A stretch of 64,000 bases of DNA from Ralstonia condita. Its GTDB lineage: Bacteria > Pseudomonadota > Gammaproteobacteria > Burkholderiales > Burkholderiaceae. The notes beneath the pieces were generated by a model, which was not told the origin of the DNA, ran no database searches, and saw nothing but the letters and a program-made list of their open reading frames with translations. Where the stretch lies: the NCBI RefSeq assembly GCF_958405655.1, contig NZ_CATYWO010000003.1, positions 1-64,000 of the forward strand. The letters are read 5' to 3'. Positions within the stretch are counted from its first letter, which is position 1. Each line of letters starts with the position of its first letter. A program made the translations under genes and the position numbers. Shown here one piece after another: positions 33,923 through 42,971 of the stretch.

Positions 33923-34342
33923 CGTGGACGACCGCTTCGTGGCGAGCAGCGCGGCGAACTGGACGTCGGGTCTGGGTCGCAAGCATTTGGCTGGCGCCCC
34001 AGCCGTCCGCTACCGGCCAAATACGGCCCGTCCCTCAGGCCTTTGGGCTTCCCGGGAAACCAGCGGCGATCCGTCTTTTGTGCGCAGCGCGGACGCAAAC
34101 CGCGAGCCTCCCCACCATTTGTAACATCGTCAGGTTTCCACGCCTTGCACCGAAGGTGCTCAACCCATTGATTTGGAAGTGGAATAGAGCCCTACAGACC
34201 CTTACAAATTAAAACGGTATCCAATCGGTAGATCGACCAAACTTTCTCCATCAACAGACCACATGCACTGGTCACGGGAGAACGAAGATGAACAACGAGC
34301 AACCGAACGTCCAAGGCCAACACTACGCCGGCACGTCGATAG
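33923..34342. other. Decayed DNA between the antitoxin and the E1 remnant
   Basis: No PIN-domain toxin and no convincing gene was found. Short frames exist on both strands, including a minus frame ending near 34202, without family features. The sequence probably contains the degraded 5' part of the E1-like gene that becomes readable at 34343. Confidence 0.4.
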
Positions 34343-34723
34343 GTCATATGCCACAGTCGCGTCGCATACGTTTGGGTAAAGGGCAACGGTGAAGTCGTAC
34401 AAGCGCTCTGGTCGGACTCTTCGAAGTATGGATGCTTTCAGTGTCTGCGTCACGGAATTGGTCCCAACTATCGTCAAGATCGGTTTCCGGTTCTGCCGAA
34501 CCCGCCTCGAACTCAATTCCGGGGATGCAGCTCATTCACACCATATGCGGTCTCAGCGCCGATGTCTGCAGCCGCCCTTGCTGCCGATATGGTTGGCGAC
34601 TGGCTGAGGGGCGACGTCAGCCCGAGATTCCGTACGCGGTACCTCGAAACAGCGAATGCGTTACGGGTTAAGAACCAAGATATCGCACCGACGGATGGAT
34701 GCCCCGCATGCCGGACTGCCTGA
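34343..34723 (+). pseudogene. C-terminal remnant of an E1/ThiF-like ubiquitin-activating protein
   Basis: After a TAG at 34340 the frame reads VAYVWVKGNGEVVQALW, then SKYGCFQCLRHG, later FRGCSSFTPYAVSAPMSAAA, LAADMVGDWLRG, VKNQDIAP and a closing CPAC pair before the TGA at 34721. This matches the end of the large ThiF-type E1 proteins paired with JAB proteases (Cap2-like), including zinc cysteines and a candidate catalytic Cys. There is no start codon before residue ~74 and the adenylation domain is missing, so it is a broken gene. Its stop overlaps the JAB gene start by 25 bases, as in an operon. Confidence 0.6.
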
Positions 34724-35202
34724 TTCTCGGACACCCATTCAACGAGGAGGCTCGGGTTCTTATTGAGCCTTCTGTCTTGGTGACGCTAATGCGCTATCGA
34801 CAAACAAGCGCGGCAACACCCGAGTCGGGAGGCATCCTGTTGGGATATCGACGAGGCGCACATCTTCATGTTTCGACGATGACGACTCCTCAACCTGGCG
34901 ATACTCAACATCGCTATAGCTTTCAACGACAGGCACACCGGCACCAGAAGATTGCCCTTGAGCGTTGGGAGGCGGAACACAAAACGATGGACTACATCGG
35001 TGAGTGGCATACGCATCCGGAAACAGAGCCCACGCCGTCGTCAATTGACACGCGCGAGTGGCAAAATATTTACCACACAAAAAGCGAACCAATGGTGTTT
35101 CTGATTGCCGGCACTCGCAACATGGTTTGGGCCGGAGTTGGTCGAGGTAATGCCCTGTATGGTTGGGTTACCAAAGTGAACGTCAAAATCGGGGAGGATT
35201 AA
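34699..35202 (+). CDS. JAB/JAMM-domain (Prok-JAB, Cap3-like) metalloprotease
   Basis: 167 residues; a second ATG lies three codons in. The JAMM zinc site is complete: E42 (PESGGILLGY), H104 and H106 in GEWHTHPE, S114 and D117 in PSSIDTREW. Such proteases remove ubiquitin-like or CD-NTase conjugates; Cap3 in type II CBASS is the best known. The gene overlaps the end of the E1-like remnant. No CD-NTase or effector gene is present, so the protease seems to be the surviving last gene of a conjugation operon. Other E1-E2-JAB systems are possible. Confidence 0.8.
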   Translation: MPRMPDCLILGHPFNEEARVLIEPSVLVTLMRYRQTSAATPESGGILLGYRRGAHLHVSTMTTPQPGDTQHRYSFQRQAHRHQKIALERWEAEHKTMDYIGEWHTHPETEPTPSSIDTREWQNIYHTKSEPMVFLIAGTRNMVWAGVGRGNALYGWVTKVNVKIGED

Positions 35203-35335
35203 CTCACACGGTGCATGGCGCTATCGGCCCCGTCGCTTAGGGGCAGAGAGTGCTCGTAGTGGGTACGCCCAAGTTTGCGCGCAATTGAAAACTGTCTCCG
35301 GATATTTCTGGCCAGCATGTGGTTTCCAGCTAGTT

Positions 35336-35414
35336 CCGTGTACGGCTTATGGAGCAAGCCTCCATAGGGTAAGAGGTCATCTCGTATACGGAACTTCTAG
35401 GGCTCCGTATACGG
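35336..35414. repeat. 23-bp-periodic palindrome array next to glmS, candidate Tn7-like end sites
   Basis: Copies of CCGTATACGG lie at 35336-35345 (CCGTGTACGG), 35382-35391 (TCGTATACGG) and 35405-35414 (exact). Their centres are 46 and 23 bp apart, with a weak match at the missing position (35359-35368). The last two continue as GGAACT and the first is preceded by AGTTCC. The array ends about 40 bases from the glmS stop. Tn7-type ends carry repeated TnsB sites of about this spacing, but a terminal TGT/ACA was not found. Confidence 0.55.
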
Positions 35415-35434
35415 AACTATTGAATAGTGGCAGA

Positions 35435-35450
35435 TCCGCTTACCAGCGGA
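35435..35450 (-). terminator. Hairpin just downstream of glmS
   Basis: TCCGCT-TACC-AGCGGA is a 6-bp stem with a 4-base loop, five bases past the glmS stop on the minus strand. No U-run follows. It may be the remains of the glmS terminator, whose tail was replaced by the insertion. Confidence 0.4.
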
Positions 35451-35455
35451 GCGCC

Positions 35456-37294
35456 TTACTCAACAGTCACGGACTTCGCCAAATTGCGTGGCTTGTCCAC
35501 GTCCGTTCCACGCGCCAAGGCGGTGTGATACGCCAGCAGTTGCAGCGGCACCACGTGCAGGATCGGCGAAAGCTGTCCGTAGTGCTCGGGCATGCGGATG
35601 ACCTGGATGCCGTCGCTCGACTGGATATGCGTATCGGCATCGGCGAACACATACAGCTTGCCGCCGCGCGCGCGCACCTCCTGGATGTTGGACTTGAGCT
35701 TTTCGAGCAGCGCGTCGTTCGGTGCAACCGTTACCACCGGCATCTGCTCGGTGACGAGCGCGAGCGGGCCGTGCTTGAGTTCGCCCGCCGGATAGGCCTC
35801 GGCGTGGATGTACGAAATTTCCTTGAGCTTGAGCGCCCCTTCCAGCGCGATAGGGTAATGCAGCCCGCGACCCAGGAACAAGGCGTTCTCGCGGCGGGCA
35901 AATTCTTCCGACCACGCGATGATCTGCGGCTCAAGCGCCAGCACGGCGTTCAGTGCCGAAGGCAGGTGGCGCAGATGGCGCAGTGCATCCTCTTCCTGCT
36001 CGGCGGTGAGATGTCCTCGCAGCTTGGCAAACGTCATCGCCAGCATGTAGAGCGCGGCGAGCTGCGTCGTGAAGGCCTTGGTGGACGCCACACCGATCTC
36101 GGTGCCCGCGCGCGTCAGGAACTTGAGCTGGGTCTCGCGCACCATGGCGCTGGTCGCCACGTTGCAGATGGCCAGCGTGTGCGTGTGGCCCAGTTCACGC
36201 GCATGACGCAGTGCGGCCAGCGTGTCAGCGGTCTCGCCCGATTGCGAGATCACCACCACCAGCGCGTTCGGGTTGGGCACGGTCTCGCGGTAGCGGTACT
36301 CGCTGGCCACTTCCACCTGCGTCGGAATCTTGGCGATCGACTCCAGCCAGTACTTGGCGGTACACCCCGAGTAATAACTCGTGCCGCACGCCAGGATCAG
36401 TACGCTGTCGATCTTGGGCAGGACTTCGGCTGCGCGCGGGCCGAACAGGTCGGGCGCGAAGCCCTGCACGCCTTCCAGCGTGTCGCCAAGGGCGCGCGGC
36501 TGCTCGAAGATTTCCTTCTGCATGAAGTGGCGGAACGGGCCAAGCTCGACGGCAGCAGCATAGCCGCCGACTTCCTTGACCTCGCGCTCGACGATGCGGT
36601 CATGCGCATCGGCCACGGTAAAGCCCTCACGCGTGATTTCAACCACGTCGCCTTCTTCCAGGTAGGCCATGCGGCTGGCGGTACCTGCCACGGCCAGCGC
36701 ATCGGACGCGAGGAACGATTCATTGTCGCCCAGCGCCACCACCAGCGGCGAACCGGCGCGGGCGCCCACCACCACATCCGAGTTGTCGCGGGCAAATACG
36801 GCAATCGCATACGCGCCATGCAGACGCTTGACCGTCGCGCGCACCGAGGCGAACAGGTCGCCGCGCGTGGCGCTGCTCGGGTAGGTGTAGGCCTGGTGGA
36901 TCAGGTGGGCGACGACTTCGGTATCCGTCTGCGATTCAAAGCCGTAGCCGACGGCCTTGAGTTCTTCGCGCAGCGATTCGTAGTTTTCGATGATGCCGTT
37001 GTGCACCAGAGCGATGGTGTCACCCGAGAAATGCGGATGCGCGTTGACCGTGTCGGGACGGCCGTGTGTGGCCCAGCGCGTGTGGGCAATGCCGATGGCG
37101 CCGTCGAGGTGGCTGGTCTGTGCCTGGGCATCGAGATCGGCCACGCGCGAAACCGTGCGGGCGCGCTCGAGCTGGCCGTCGCGCTGCACGGCCACGCCGC
37201 ACGAGTCATAGCCGCGATATTCGAGGCGGCGCAGACCTTCGATCAGGACGGGAACGATATTGCGCGAGGAAACCGCGCCAACGATACCGCACAT
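35456..37294 (-). CDS. glmS: Glutamine-fructose-6-phosphate aminotransferase
   Basis: 612 residues, close to the 609 of E. coli. It makes glucosamine-6-phosphate from fructose-6-phosphate and glutamine, the first step to UDP-GlcNAc. Cys2 (MCGIVGAV) is the glutaminase nucleophile. The glutaminase domain spans about 1-240; two SIS domains follow (CGTSYYSG and SQSGETADT), and the conserved end is LAKSVTVE. The last codons of glmS are the binding site of TnsD in Tn7, and here they face the accessory region. It is followed on the same strand by no gene; glmU lies upstream, reading the same way, 112 bases away. Confidence 0.98.
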   Translation of the reverse strand: MCGIVGAVSSRNIVPVLIEGLRRLEYRGYDSCGVAVQRDGQLERARTVSRVADLDAQAQTSHLDGAIGIAHTRWATHGRPDTVNAHPHFSGDTIALVHNGIIENYESLREELKAVGYGFESQTDTEVVAHLIHQAYTYPSSATRGDLFASVRATVKRLHGAYAIAVFARDNSDVVVGARAGSPLVVALGDNESFLASDALAVAGTASRMAYLEEGDVVEITREGFTVADAHDRIVEREVKEVGGYAAAVELGPFRHFMQKEIFEQPRALGDTLEGVQGFAPDLFGPRAAEVLPKIDSVLILACGTSYYSGCTAKYWLESIAKIPTQVEVASEYRYRETVPNPNALVVVISQSGETADTLAALRHARELGHTHTLAICNVATSAMVRETQLKFLTRAGTEIGVASTKAFTTQLAALYMLAMTFAKLRGHLTAEQEEDALRHLRHLPSALNAVLALEPQIIAWSEEFARRENALFLGRGLHYPIALEGALKLKEISYIHAEAYPAGELKHGPLALVTEQMPVVTVAPNDALLEKLKSNIQEVRARGGKLYVFADADTHIQSSDGIQVIRMPEHYGQLSPILHVVPLQLLAYHTALARGTDVDKPRNLAKSVTVE

Positions 37295-37406
37295 GTTGAT
37301 TTCTCCGGTTGAGGCGCGGCAGCTTGGCCGCCGCGCTCGGTATTCATTCAGTATCGACGCTCATGTGCCGCAGCGGCATCCGCTATTCGGCGCAGGCATG
37401 TGCTGC

Positions 37407-38774
37407 TCAGGCTTCCTTCTTCTGCTTGACCGGCCGCTGCCAGCTGTCAATCGTGGTCTGGCGCGCACGAGACACCGTCAGCTTGCCCGCCGGGGCATCC
37501 TTGGTCAGGGTGGTGCCGGCCCCGAGCGTGGCGCCCTTGCCCACCCGCACGGGCGCCACCAGTTGCGTGTCCGAGCCAATGAAGGCGTCGTCCTCGATGA
37601 TGGTGCGGAACTTGTTCGCGCCGTCGTAGTTGCACGTGATGGTGCCGGCGCCGATGTTCACGCGCGAGCCCACCGTGGCGTCGCCCACGTAGGCGAGATG
37701 GTTAGCCTTGCTATGCGCCGCGATCTGGCTGTTCTTGACCTCGACAAAGTTGCCGATGTGCACGTCTTCGGCCAGCTCGGTGCCGGGGCGCAGGCGCGCG
37801 TACGGGCCGATGCGCGAGTCGGCGCCAACCTTGGCGCTCTCGATGTGGCAGAACGGCAGGATCTCGGCACCGGCCTCGATGGCGGCATCGCGGATCACCG
37901 CATTGGCGCCGATGCGCACGCCGTCTGCCAGCGTGACATCGCCCTCGAAGATGCAGTTGACGTCGATCACCACGTCGCGGCCGCAGGTGAGCTTGCCGCG
38001 CACGTCGATGCGCGCCGGGTCGATCAGCGTCACGCCGTCTTCCAGCAGTTGCTGCGCGAGGTTGCGCTGGTGAATGCGCTCCAGCTCCGCCAGCTGCACC
38101 TTGCTGTTCACGCCCAGCGTTTCCCACTCGGCCAGCGGATGCGCGGAGGTGATGGGCACGCCTTCGCTGGCGGCGCGCTCGATGACATCGGTCAGGTAGT
38201 ACTCGCCCTGCGCGTTGTCGTTGGAGAGCGTGGCGAGCCAGCTCTTGAGCTTGGCCGTCGGGCACACGAGGATGCCGGTGTTCACTTCGTGAATGGCCAG
38301 CTGCGTCTCGTTGGCGTCCTTCTGCTCGACGATGCGCGTGATGCGGCCGGCGGCGTCGCGCACGATGCGACCATAGCCGGTCGGGTCGCCCAGATGCACG
38401 GTCAGCACACCCAGGTGGTCGGTACCGGCAGCGCCAACCAGCGCCCCCAGCGTGTCGGCGCGGGTCAGCGGTACATCGCCGTAGAGCACCAGCGTGGGCA
38501 CGCTCTCATCGAGCTGATCCAGCGCCTGCATGACGGCGTGGCCGGTGCCGAGCTGTTTGTCCTGCGTGGCGAAGGTGATGTCCGGCGCTCCCACCATTTC
38601 CCGGACGCGCTCGCCACCGTGACCGACCACGACCACCAGGCGCTTCGGCGACATGGAGCGCGCCGTTTCAATGACGTGCGCCAGCAGCGGTTTGCCGGCC
38701 AGGGGGTGCAACACTTTCGGCAAGGCAGAACGCATGCGTTTGCCCATGCCCGCGGCAAGGATGGCGATATTCAC
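37407..38774 (-). CDS. glmU: Bifunctional GlmU: GlcNAc-1-P uridylyltransferase / GlcN-1-P acetyltransferase
   Basis: 455 residues from a GTG at 38774 (VNIAILAAGMGKRM), with AGGA eight bases upstream; the frame is open to 38828, but the pyrophosphorylase signature LAAGMGKRMRSALPKVLH sets the start. The N-terminal domain has GTGHAVMQA and YGDVPL. The C-terminal left-handed beta-helix has hexapeptide repeats and the acetyltransferase residues in YVGDATVGSRVNIGAGTITCNYDG. The enzyme makes UDP-GlcNAc for peptidoglycan and LPS. It is upstream of glmS in the same direction, so the two form an amino-sugar operon. Confidence 0.97.
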   Translation of the reverse strand: MNIAILAAGMGKRMRSALPKVLHPLAGKPLLAHVIETARSMSPKRLVVVVGHGGERVREMVGAPDITFATQDKQLGTGHAVMQALDQLDESVPTLVLYGDVPLTRADTLGALVGAAGTDHLGVLTVHLGDPTGYGRIVRDAAGRITRIVEQKDANETQLAIHEVNTGILVCPTAKLKSWLATLSNDNAQGEYYLTDVIERAASEGVPITSAHPLAEWETLGVNSKVQLAELERIHQRNLAQQLLEDGVTLIDPARIDVRGKLTCGRDVVIDVNCIFEGDVTLADGVRIGANAVIRDAAIEAGAEILPFCHIESAKVGADSRIGPYARLRPGTELAEDVHIGNFVEVKNSQIAAHSKANHLAYVGDATVGSRVNIGAGTITCNYDGANKFRTIIEDDAFIGSDTQLVAPVRVGKGATLGAGTTLTKDAPAGKLTVSRARQTTIDSWQRPVKQKKEA

Positions 38775-39106
38775 AAGGAGGTTCCTAGAGTGACCCGAAG
38801 CGATAGCCTGCCGTGGATGTCCGGGCACATGAACGGCCGCCCTTCACCACCGCCCGCCACCTCCCCTCAGATGGCCGGACCGCCTGCAAACCCTTCTGCG
38901 GGGCGCATTTGCGGCGTATAAGACACAGGTGAAAATTCTAGCATGGGGCCCACCCTCCGCCTGAACCGGCCAAACGGTCGAATTGTTGCAATTGCGCCAT
39001 TGCCGGGCCGGTTAGACCGCCGGCGGGTCAGACGGATGGAGGACGCTTTGGCCACATGCGGCGAGAACCTGACGCCGCTCCCGCCGCCCGGCGGGAAGCG
39101 AGCGGC
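38775..39106. other. glmU upstream region
   Basis: No gene. The minus strand carries TAGAAT near 38935-38940, a plausible -10 for glmU-glmS, but a matching -35 is poor. GC-rich inverted segments near 39005-39100 lie downstream of ttcA; none has a U-run. Confidence 0.35.
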
Positions 39107-40054
39107 TCAACTGGCAGCGGCCTCGCCCAACGCCGTTGCGTCGCCCCCCGCGCCCCCGGGCTTGCGCTCGAAGCGGACAAACTCGATGCGGTCATCGTGC
39201 GAGCCGGCAAACACCAGCGGCGCCTGGTCGTAGGCGGTCTGGCCGAACAGCGCGTCTTCACCGATCTTCGCCAGGCCCGTGGTCAGGCCGTTGAAGTCGA
39301 ACAGGTCGGTATCGGCCAGGTGCGACGGCACGACGTTCTGCAGCGATGCGAAGATGTTGTCGATGCGGCCCGGCGTCTGGCGCTCCCACTCCAGCAGCAT
39401 CTCCTTGACCTTCTTGCGCTGCAGGTTTTCCTGCGAGCCGCAGAGATTGCACGGAATGATCGGAAATTCCATCGCACGGGCGTACGAGGCGATGTCCTTT
39501 TCCGCGCAATAGGCGAGCGGCCGGATGACGATGTGATCGCCGTTGTCGGTGGCCAGCTTGGGGGGCATCGACTTCATCTTGCCGCCAAAGAACATGTTCA
39601 GGAAGAACGTGTTGACGATATCGTCGCGGTGGTGGCCCAGCGCGATCTTGTTGGCGCCCAGCTCCTTGGCCGTGCGGTAGATCACGCCGCGGCGCAGGCG
39701 CGAGCACAGCGAGCACGTCGTCTTGCCCTCGGGCACCTTCTCCTTGACGATCGAATACGTGTCCGCCTCGACGATCACATATTCCACGCCCAGCTTCTTC
39801 AGGTAGTTGGGCAGCACCTCTTCCGGAAAGCCGGGCTGCTTCTGGTCGAGGTTCATGGCGATCAGCTTGAAGTCGACCGGCGCGCGCTTCTGCAGCGCCA
39901 TCAGCACCGACAGCATCGTGTACGAATCCTTGCCGCCGGACAGGCACACGAGGATGGTGTCGCCGTCTTCGATCATCTTGAAGTCGCCGATGGCACGGCC
40001 GACCTGCGACTGCAGACGGGTTTCGAGGCGGTGGAAATTATTGGAAAACGTCAT
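39107..40054 (-). CDS. ttcA: tRNA 2-thiocytidine biosynthesis protein TtcA
   Basis: 315 residues. The PP-loop SGGKDS (CLSGGKDSYTML) adenylates C32 of tRNA, and the cluster-binding cysteines CSLCSRLRRG and CNLCGSQ hold a [4Fe-4S] centre for thiolation. The length agrees with the family (about 311). The C-terminal ~25 residues (RKPGGAGGDATALGEAAAS) are low-complexity and variable. The gene is single, with divergent transcription from the ketopantoate-reductase-like gene. Confidence 0.96.
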   Translation of the reverse strand: MTFSNNFHRLETRLQSQVGRAIGDFKMIEDGDTILVCLSGGKDSYTMLSVLMALQKRAPVDFKLIAMNLDQKQPGFPEEVLPNYLKKLGVEYVIVEADTYSIVKEKVPEGKTTCSLCSRLRRGVIYRTAKELGANKIALGHHRDDIVNTFFLNMFFGGKMKSMPPKLATDNGDHIVIRPLAYCAEKDIASYARAMEFPIIPCNLCGSQENLQRKKVKEMLLEWERQTPGRIDNIFASLQNVVPSHLADTDLFDFNGLTTGLAKIGEDALFGQTAYDQAPLVFAGSHDDRIEFVRFERKPGGAGGDATALGEAAAS

Positions 40055-40240
40055 GGCATATCGACCCCGCCAGCGCTGAATAATGGCCGGACGGGCGTCA
40101 AATCGTGAGGAAAATCAGCATTTTAGCGCGCCATCCGCACCGCCGGCCCACATCTGGTGCGTGGTCTGCAGCGTTGGAAGAACAGGCCTAGAATCGGTTG
40201 CCAATCTTCTGCCAATCGATACAGCCCTCTGGAGACAGCA

Positions 40241-41194
40241 ATGCGGATTCTGGTGCTTGGCGCCGGTGGCACCGGCGGTTATTTCGGCGGGCGGCTCGCC
40301 CAGGCGGGCGCGGACGTGACCTTCCTGGTGCGCCCCGCGCGTGCGGCGCGGTTGCGCGAACACGGTCTCGTGATCCGCAGCCCGCATGGCGATGCGCAAT
40401 TGCCCGTGCAGACCATCACCGCAGACCAGGCCGCGGCTTGGGGCCGTGCCGACCTGGTGCTGCTGAGCTGCAAGGCCTACGACCTGGAAGACGCCATCAC
40501 GGCCATCCGCCCCGCGGTGGGTGAACGCACGGTCGTGCTGCCGGTGCTCAACGGGCTCGCGCATCTGGAACGGCTCGATGCCGCCTTTGGTGAATCGCGC
40601 GTGCTGGGTGGGCTGTGCCATATCAGCGCGACGAGCGCGCCCGATGGTGCGGTGCTGCACCTGAGCAACGGCCAAGGGCCCGCCGTGCACTCCATCACCT
40701 TTGGCGAGCGCACGCTGCACGCGCCGCGCGAGCGCACCGAGGCGATTCGCGATGTATTTGCCACGGCCAACTTTGATTCCGTGCTGGCCGAGAACGTCAT
40801 GCAGGACATGTGGGAGAAATTCACCTTCCTCACTTCGCTGGCGGCGATGACATGCCTGATGCGGGCGACGGTGGGCGAGATTGTCGCCACGGATGAGGGC
40901 GCTGCGCTGAACGAGGCGATGTTCACCGCGTGCGAGCGTGTCGCAGCAGCGTCGGGCTATCCGAATCGGCAGGCTGCGCGCGAGCGTGGGTTGAATGTGC
41001 TGACGCAGGCTGGGTCGCCGCTGACGGCATCGATGCTGCGAGATCTGGAGAGTGGTGCGCGGGTGGAGGCGGATCACATCGTGGGGGACATGCTGCGCCG
41101 TGGGCGGGCGTTGGGCGTGGATGTGTCGCTGCTGCGGGTGGCGTTTGCGCATTTGCAGGCTTATCAGCAGCGGTTGTTGCGGGCTGCCGTTTGA
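40241..41194 (+). CDS. Ketopantoate reductase family (PanE/ApbA) protein
   Basis: 317 residues from the ATG at 40241, with GGAG seven bases upstream. The N-terminal NADPH motif GAGGTGGYFGGRL and the lysine of SCKAYDLE fit ketopantoate reductases; the C-terminal helical domain has MWEKFTFLTSLAAMTCLMR and GSPLTASMLRDLESG. In many Burkholderiales several paralogues exist, so it could reduce 2-dehydropantoate for pantothenate or a different 2-keto acid. It ends 28 bases before a palindromic repeat. Confidence 0.88.
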   Translation: MRILVLGAGGTGGYFGGRLAQAGADVTFLVRPARAARLREHGLVIRSPHGDAQLPVQTITADQAAAWGRADLVLLSCKAYDLEDAITAIRPAVGERTVVLPVLNGLAHLERLDAAFGESRVLGGLCHISATSAPDGAVLHLSNGQGPAVHSITFGERTLHAPRERTEAIRDVFATANFDSVLAENVMQDMWEKFTFLTSLAAMTCLMRATVGEIVATDEGAALNEAMFTACERVAAASGYPNRQAARERGLNVLTQAGSPLTASMLRDLESGARVEADHIVGDMLRRGRALGVDVSLLRVAFAHLQAYQQRLLRAAV

Positions 41195-41222
41195 TTGTTT
41201 TGTGTTTGGGGTTCATCCCCGG

Positions 41223-41420
41223 TTTCATCCCCTGCCGGGGCTGACTCACTTTCTTTGTCTTGCCAAAGAAAGTAAGCAAAGAAAGGCGCGCCCGAGATGG
41301 CGACCCCCTCCTTGAATTTTTGTCGCGGGGAGGGGAAGGAGCCAAACTCGCTGCGCTCAGACAAGGCTCCTTCCTTGATCCTCCCCGCGACAAAAATCCA
41401 AGGCGCCATCTAGGGCAAGG
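41223..41420. repeat. ~200-bp palindromic repeat, copy 1
   Basis: Begins TTTCATCCCCTGCCGGGG, then TTTCTTTGTCTTGCCAAAG, and contains a long imperfect hairpin (about 41297-41411) around the core ACTCGCTGCGCTCAGAC. Arms start GAGATGGCG and end CGCCATCT. The same ~200 bp occurs inverted at 42972-43168. It lies between convergent genes and may also terminate transcription. It encodes no protein, as in a MITE-like or REP-like element. Confidence 0.85.
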
Positions 41421-41476
41421 AAAAGCAAACCGTCTACTGCCAGCGGCGCCACTCTGGATCGCTGCTTGTCATTTGC

Positions 41477-42922
41477 CTATTGCCAACCGCCACCCAACGC
41501 CTGCATGAGCGCGGCGGAGTCGAGCAGCCTGTCGGCTTGGCTCTGCACCTGTTGCAGCGTGGCCTGGTCGACCTGACGCTGAGCGTCCAGCAACGTTAGC
41601 GTGCTGATGCCGCCGGCGGCGTGGCGGGCTTGGGCGGCGCGCAGGGTCTGTTGCGCCTGGTCGGTTGCCAGCGCTCTGGCCTGCAGCGTTTGGGCGTCGT
41701 TGTGCACGGCGTGCAGGGCGTCGGCCACTTCTTGCAGACCTTGCAATACGGCTTGCTTGTAGGCGGCGCCGGCCGCGTCGTAGGCGGCTTCGGCTTCGCG
41801 CTTTTTGGCGCGCAGGGTACCGCCGTGGAAGATTGGCTGCGTGAGTCCTGCGCCGAGGTTCCAGATGCTCGATCCGGCGCCGAGAAGGTTGCGGAAGCTG
41901 GTGGTTTCCGAACCTAGCCCTGCGGACAAAGTGATGCGCGGGAACAGGTTGGCCGTGGCGACACCCACATTGGCGCTGGCTTCGTGCCACATTGCCTCAG
42001 CAGCGCGGATGTCGGGGCGGCGCTGCGCGAGTGTGGACGGCAGCGACACCGGCAGCGGGTCCGGCAGATACAGCGCGTCGAGCGACGGCAACTCCGGCAA
42101 CCCGGCGCCAGGTTCGCGGCCCAGCAACACCGATAGACGATGCCGCTGCTGCGCAGCCTGTTGCACGAGGGGCGGCAACGTGGCGTCGGTTTGCGCGACG
42201 AGCGTGCGCTGCGAGAACGCATCGACCTGCGCGACGCCGCCAAGGCTGAGGCGGCGCTCCGTGATCTCCAACTGCTTGCGCTGCTCGGCGGCCAATCGCT
42301 GCGTGGTGGCGATCTGCGCCTCCAGCGCGGCAATCCGCACCGTCGTCGTCACCACATTGCCTGCCAGAGACAGCCGCGCCGCTTCCAGTTCATAACGCTG
42401 CGTATCGACCTGGGCTTGCGATGCCTCCAGCGCCCGGCGCACGCCGCCGAAAATATCCAGCGCATACGACACCGACAGCGACGCCGAATACAACGTGAAC
42501 GGCCCCGGCTTGGGCGTGTTGAATCCGAACGCCTCCGGGTTGATCTGCTGACGCACCGCCGACACGGTGCCATCCACCGACGGCAGCGCATAGCCGAACT
42601 GCGCCTGCGCTTCGGCCTGCGCCTGACGCAAGCGCGCCTGCGCCTGGGCCACGGACGGGCTCGCCCGCAACGCCTCGTCCACCAACGCATCCAGCGCCGG
42701 CGATCGGAACAGGTGCCACCAATCGGCCGGCACGTTGGCATCGACAAGATGCTGCGCTTCGCCGCCAACTACGGGCGCGGATGCGGTTTCCCGCGACACT
42801 GGCTGTGCGGAATAGGCCGCGGCCGCAGGACCGCCCGGCGTCTTGAAGTCAGGTCCGACGGCACAGCCTCCCACACCCAGCGCGGCAACAATCACAACAC
42901 TAAGCAACCGCTCGCCACCCAC
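41477..42922 (-). CDS. Outer-membrane efflux lipoprotein (NodT/OprM-type TolC family)
   Basis: About 481 residues from a GTG at 42922; the open frame continues upstream into repeat DNA and is not real coding there. The signal peptide ends with GVGGC, a lipobox, then AVGPDFKTP, the typical NodT start. Two OEP repeats follow, e.g. LSVSYALDIFGGVRRALEASQAQ and NVGVATANLFPRITLSAGLGSETTSF. It forms the outer-membrane exit duct for the ABC exporter encoded upstream. A palindromic repeat separates it from the permease gene. Confidence 0.88.
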   Translation of the reverse strand: MGGERLLSVVIVAALGVGGCAVGPDFKTPGGPAAAAYSAQPVSRETASAPVVGGEAQHLVDANVPADWWHLFRSPALDALVDEALRASPSVAQAQARLRQAQAEAQAQFGYALPSVDGTVSAVRQQINPEAFGFNTPKPGPFTLYSASLSVSYALDIFGGVRRALEASQAQVDTQRYELEAARLSLAGNVVTTTVRIAALEAQIATTQRLAAEQRKQLEITERRLSLGGVAQVDAFSQRTLVAQTDATLPPLVQQAAQQRHRLSVLLGREPGAGLPELPSLDALYLPDPLPVSLPSTLAQRRPDIRAAEAMWHEASANVGVATANLFPRITLSAGLGSETTSFRNLLGAGSSIWNLGAGLTQPIFHGGTLRAKKREAEAAYDAAGAAYKQAVLQGLQEVADALHAVHNDAQTLQARALATDQAQQTLRAAQARHAAGGISTLTLLDAQRQVDQATLQQVQSQADRLLDSAALMQALGGGWQ

Positions 42923-42971
42923 CAGCGCTTGCCCTAACGCCAGCAAACGCTGCCAGACGGTTTGGCCGTAC

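Noticed and set aside
35285..37312. A 675-codon open frame on the plus strand opposite glmS
   Set aside because: It is the complement of a certain gene in GC-rich DNA; its translation is Arg/His-rich and resembles no family.
37260..38921. A 553-codon plus-strand frame opposite glmU
   Set aside because: Shadow of glmU, no ribosome-binding site, no domain.
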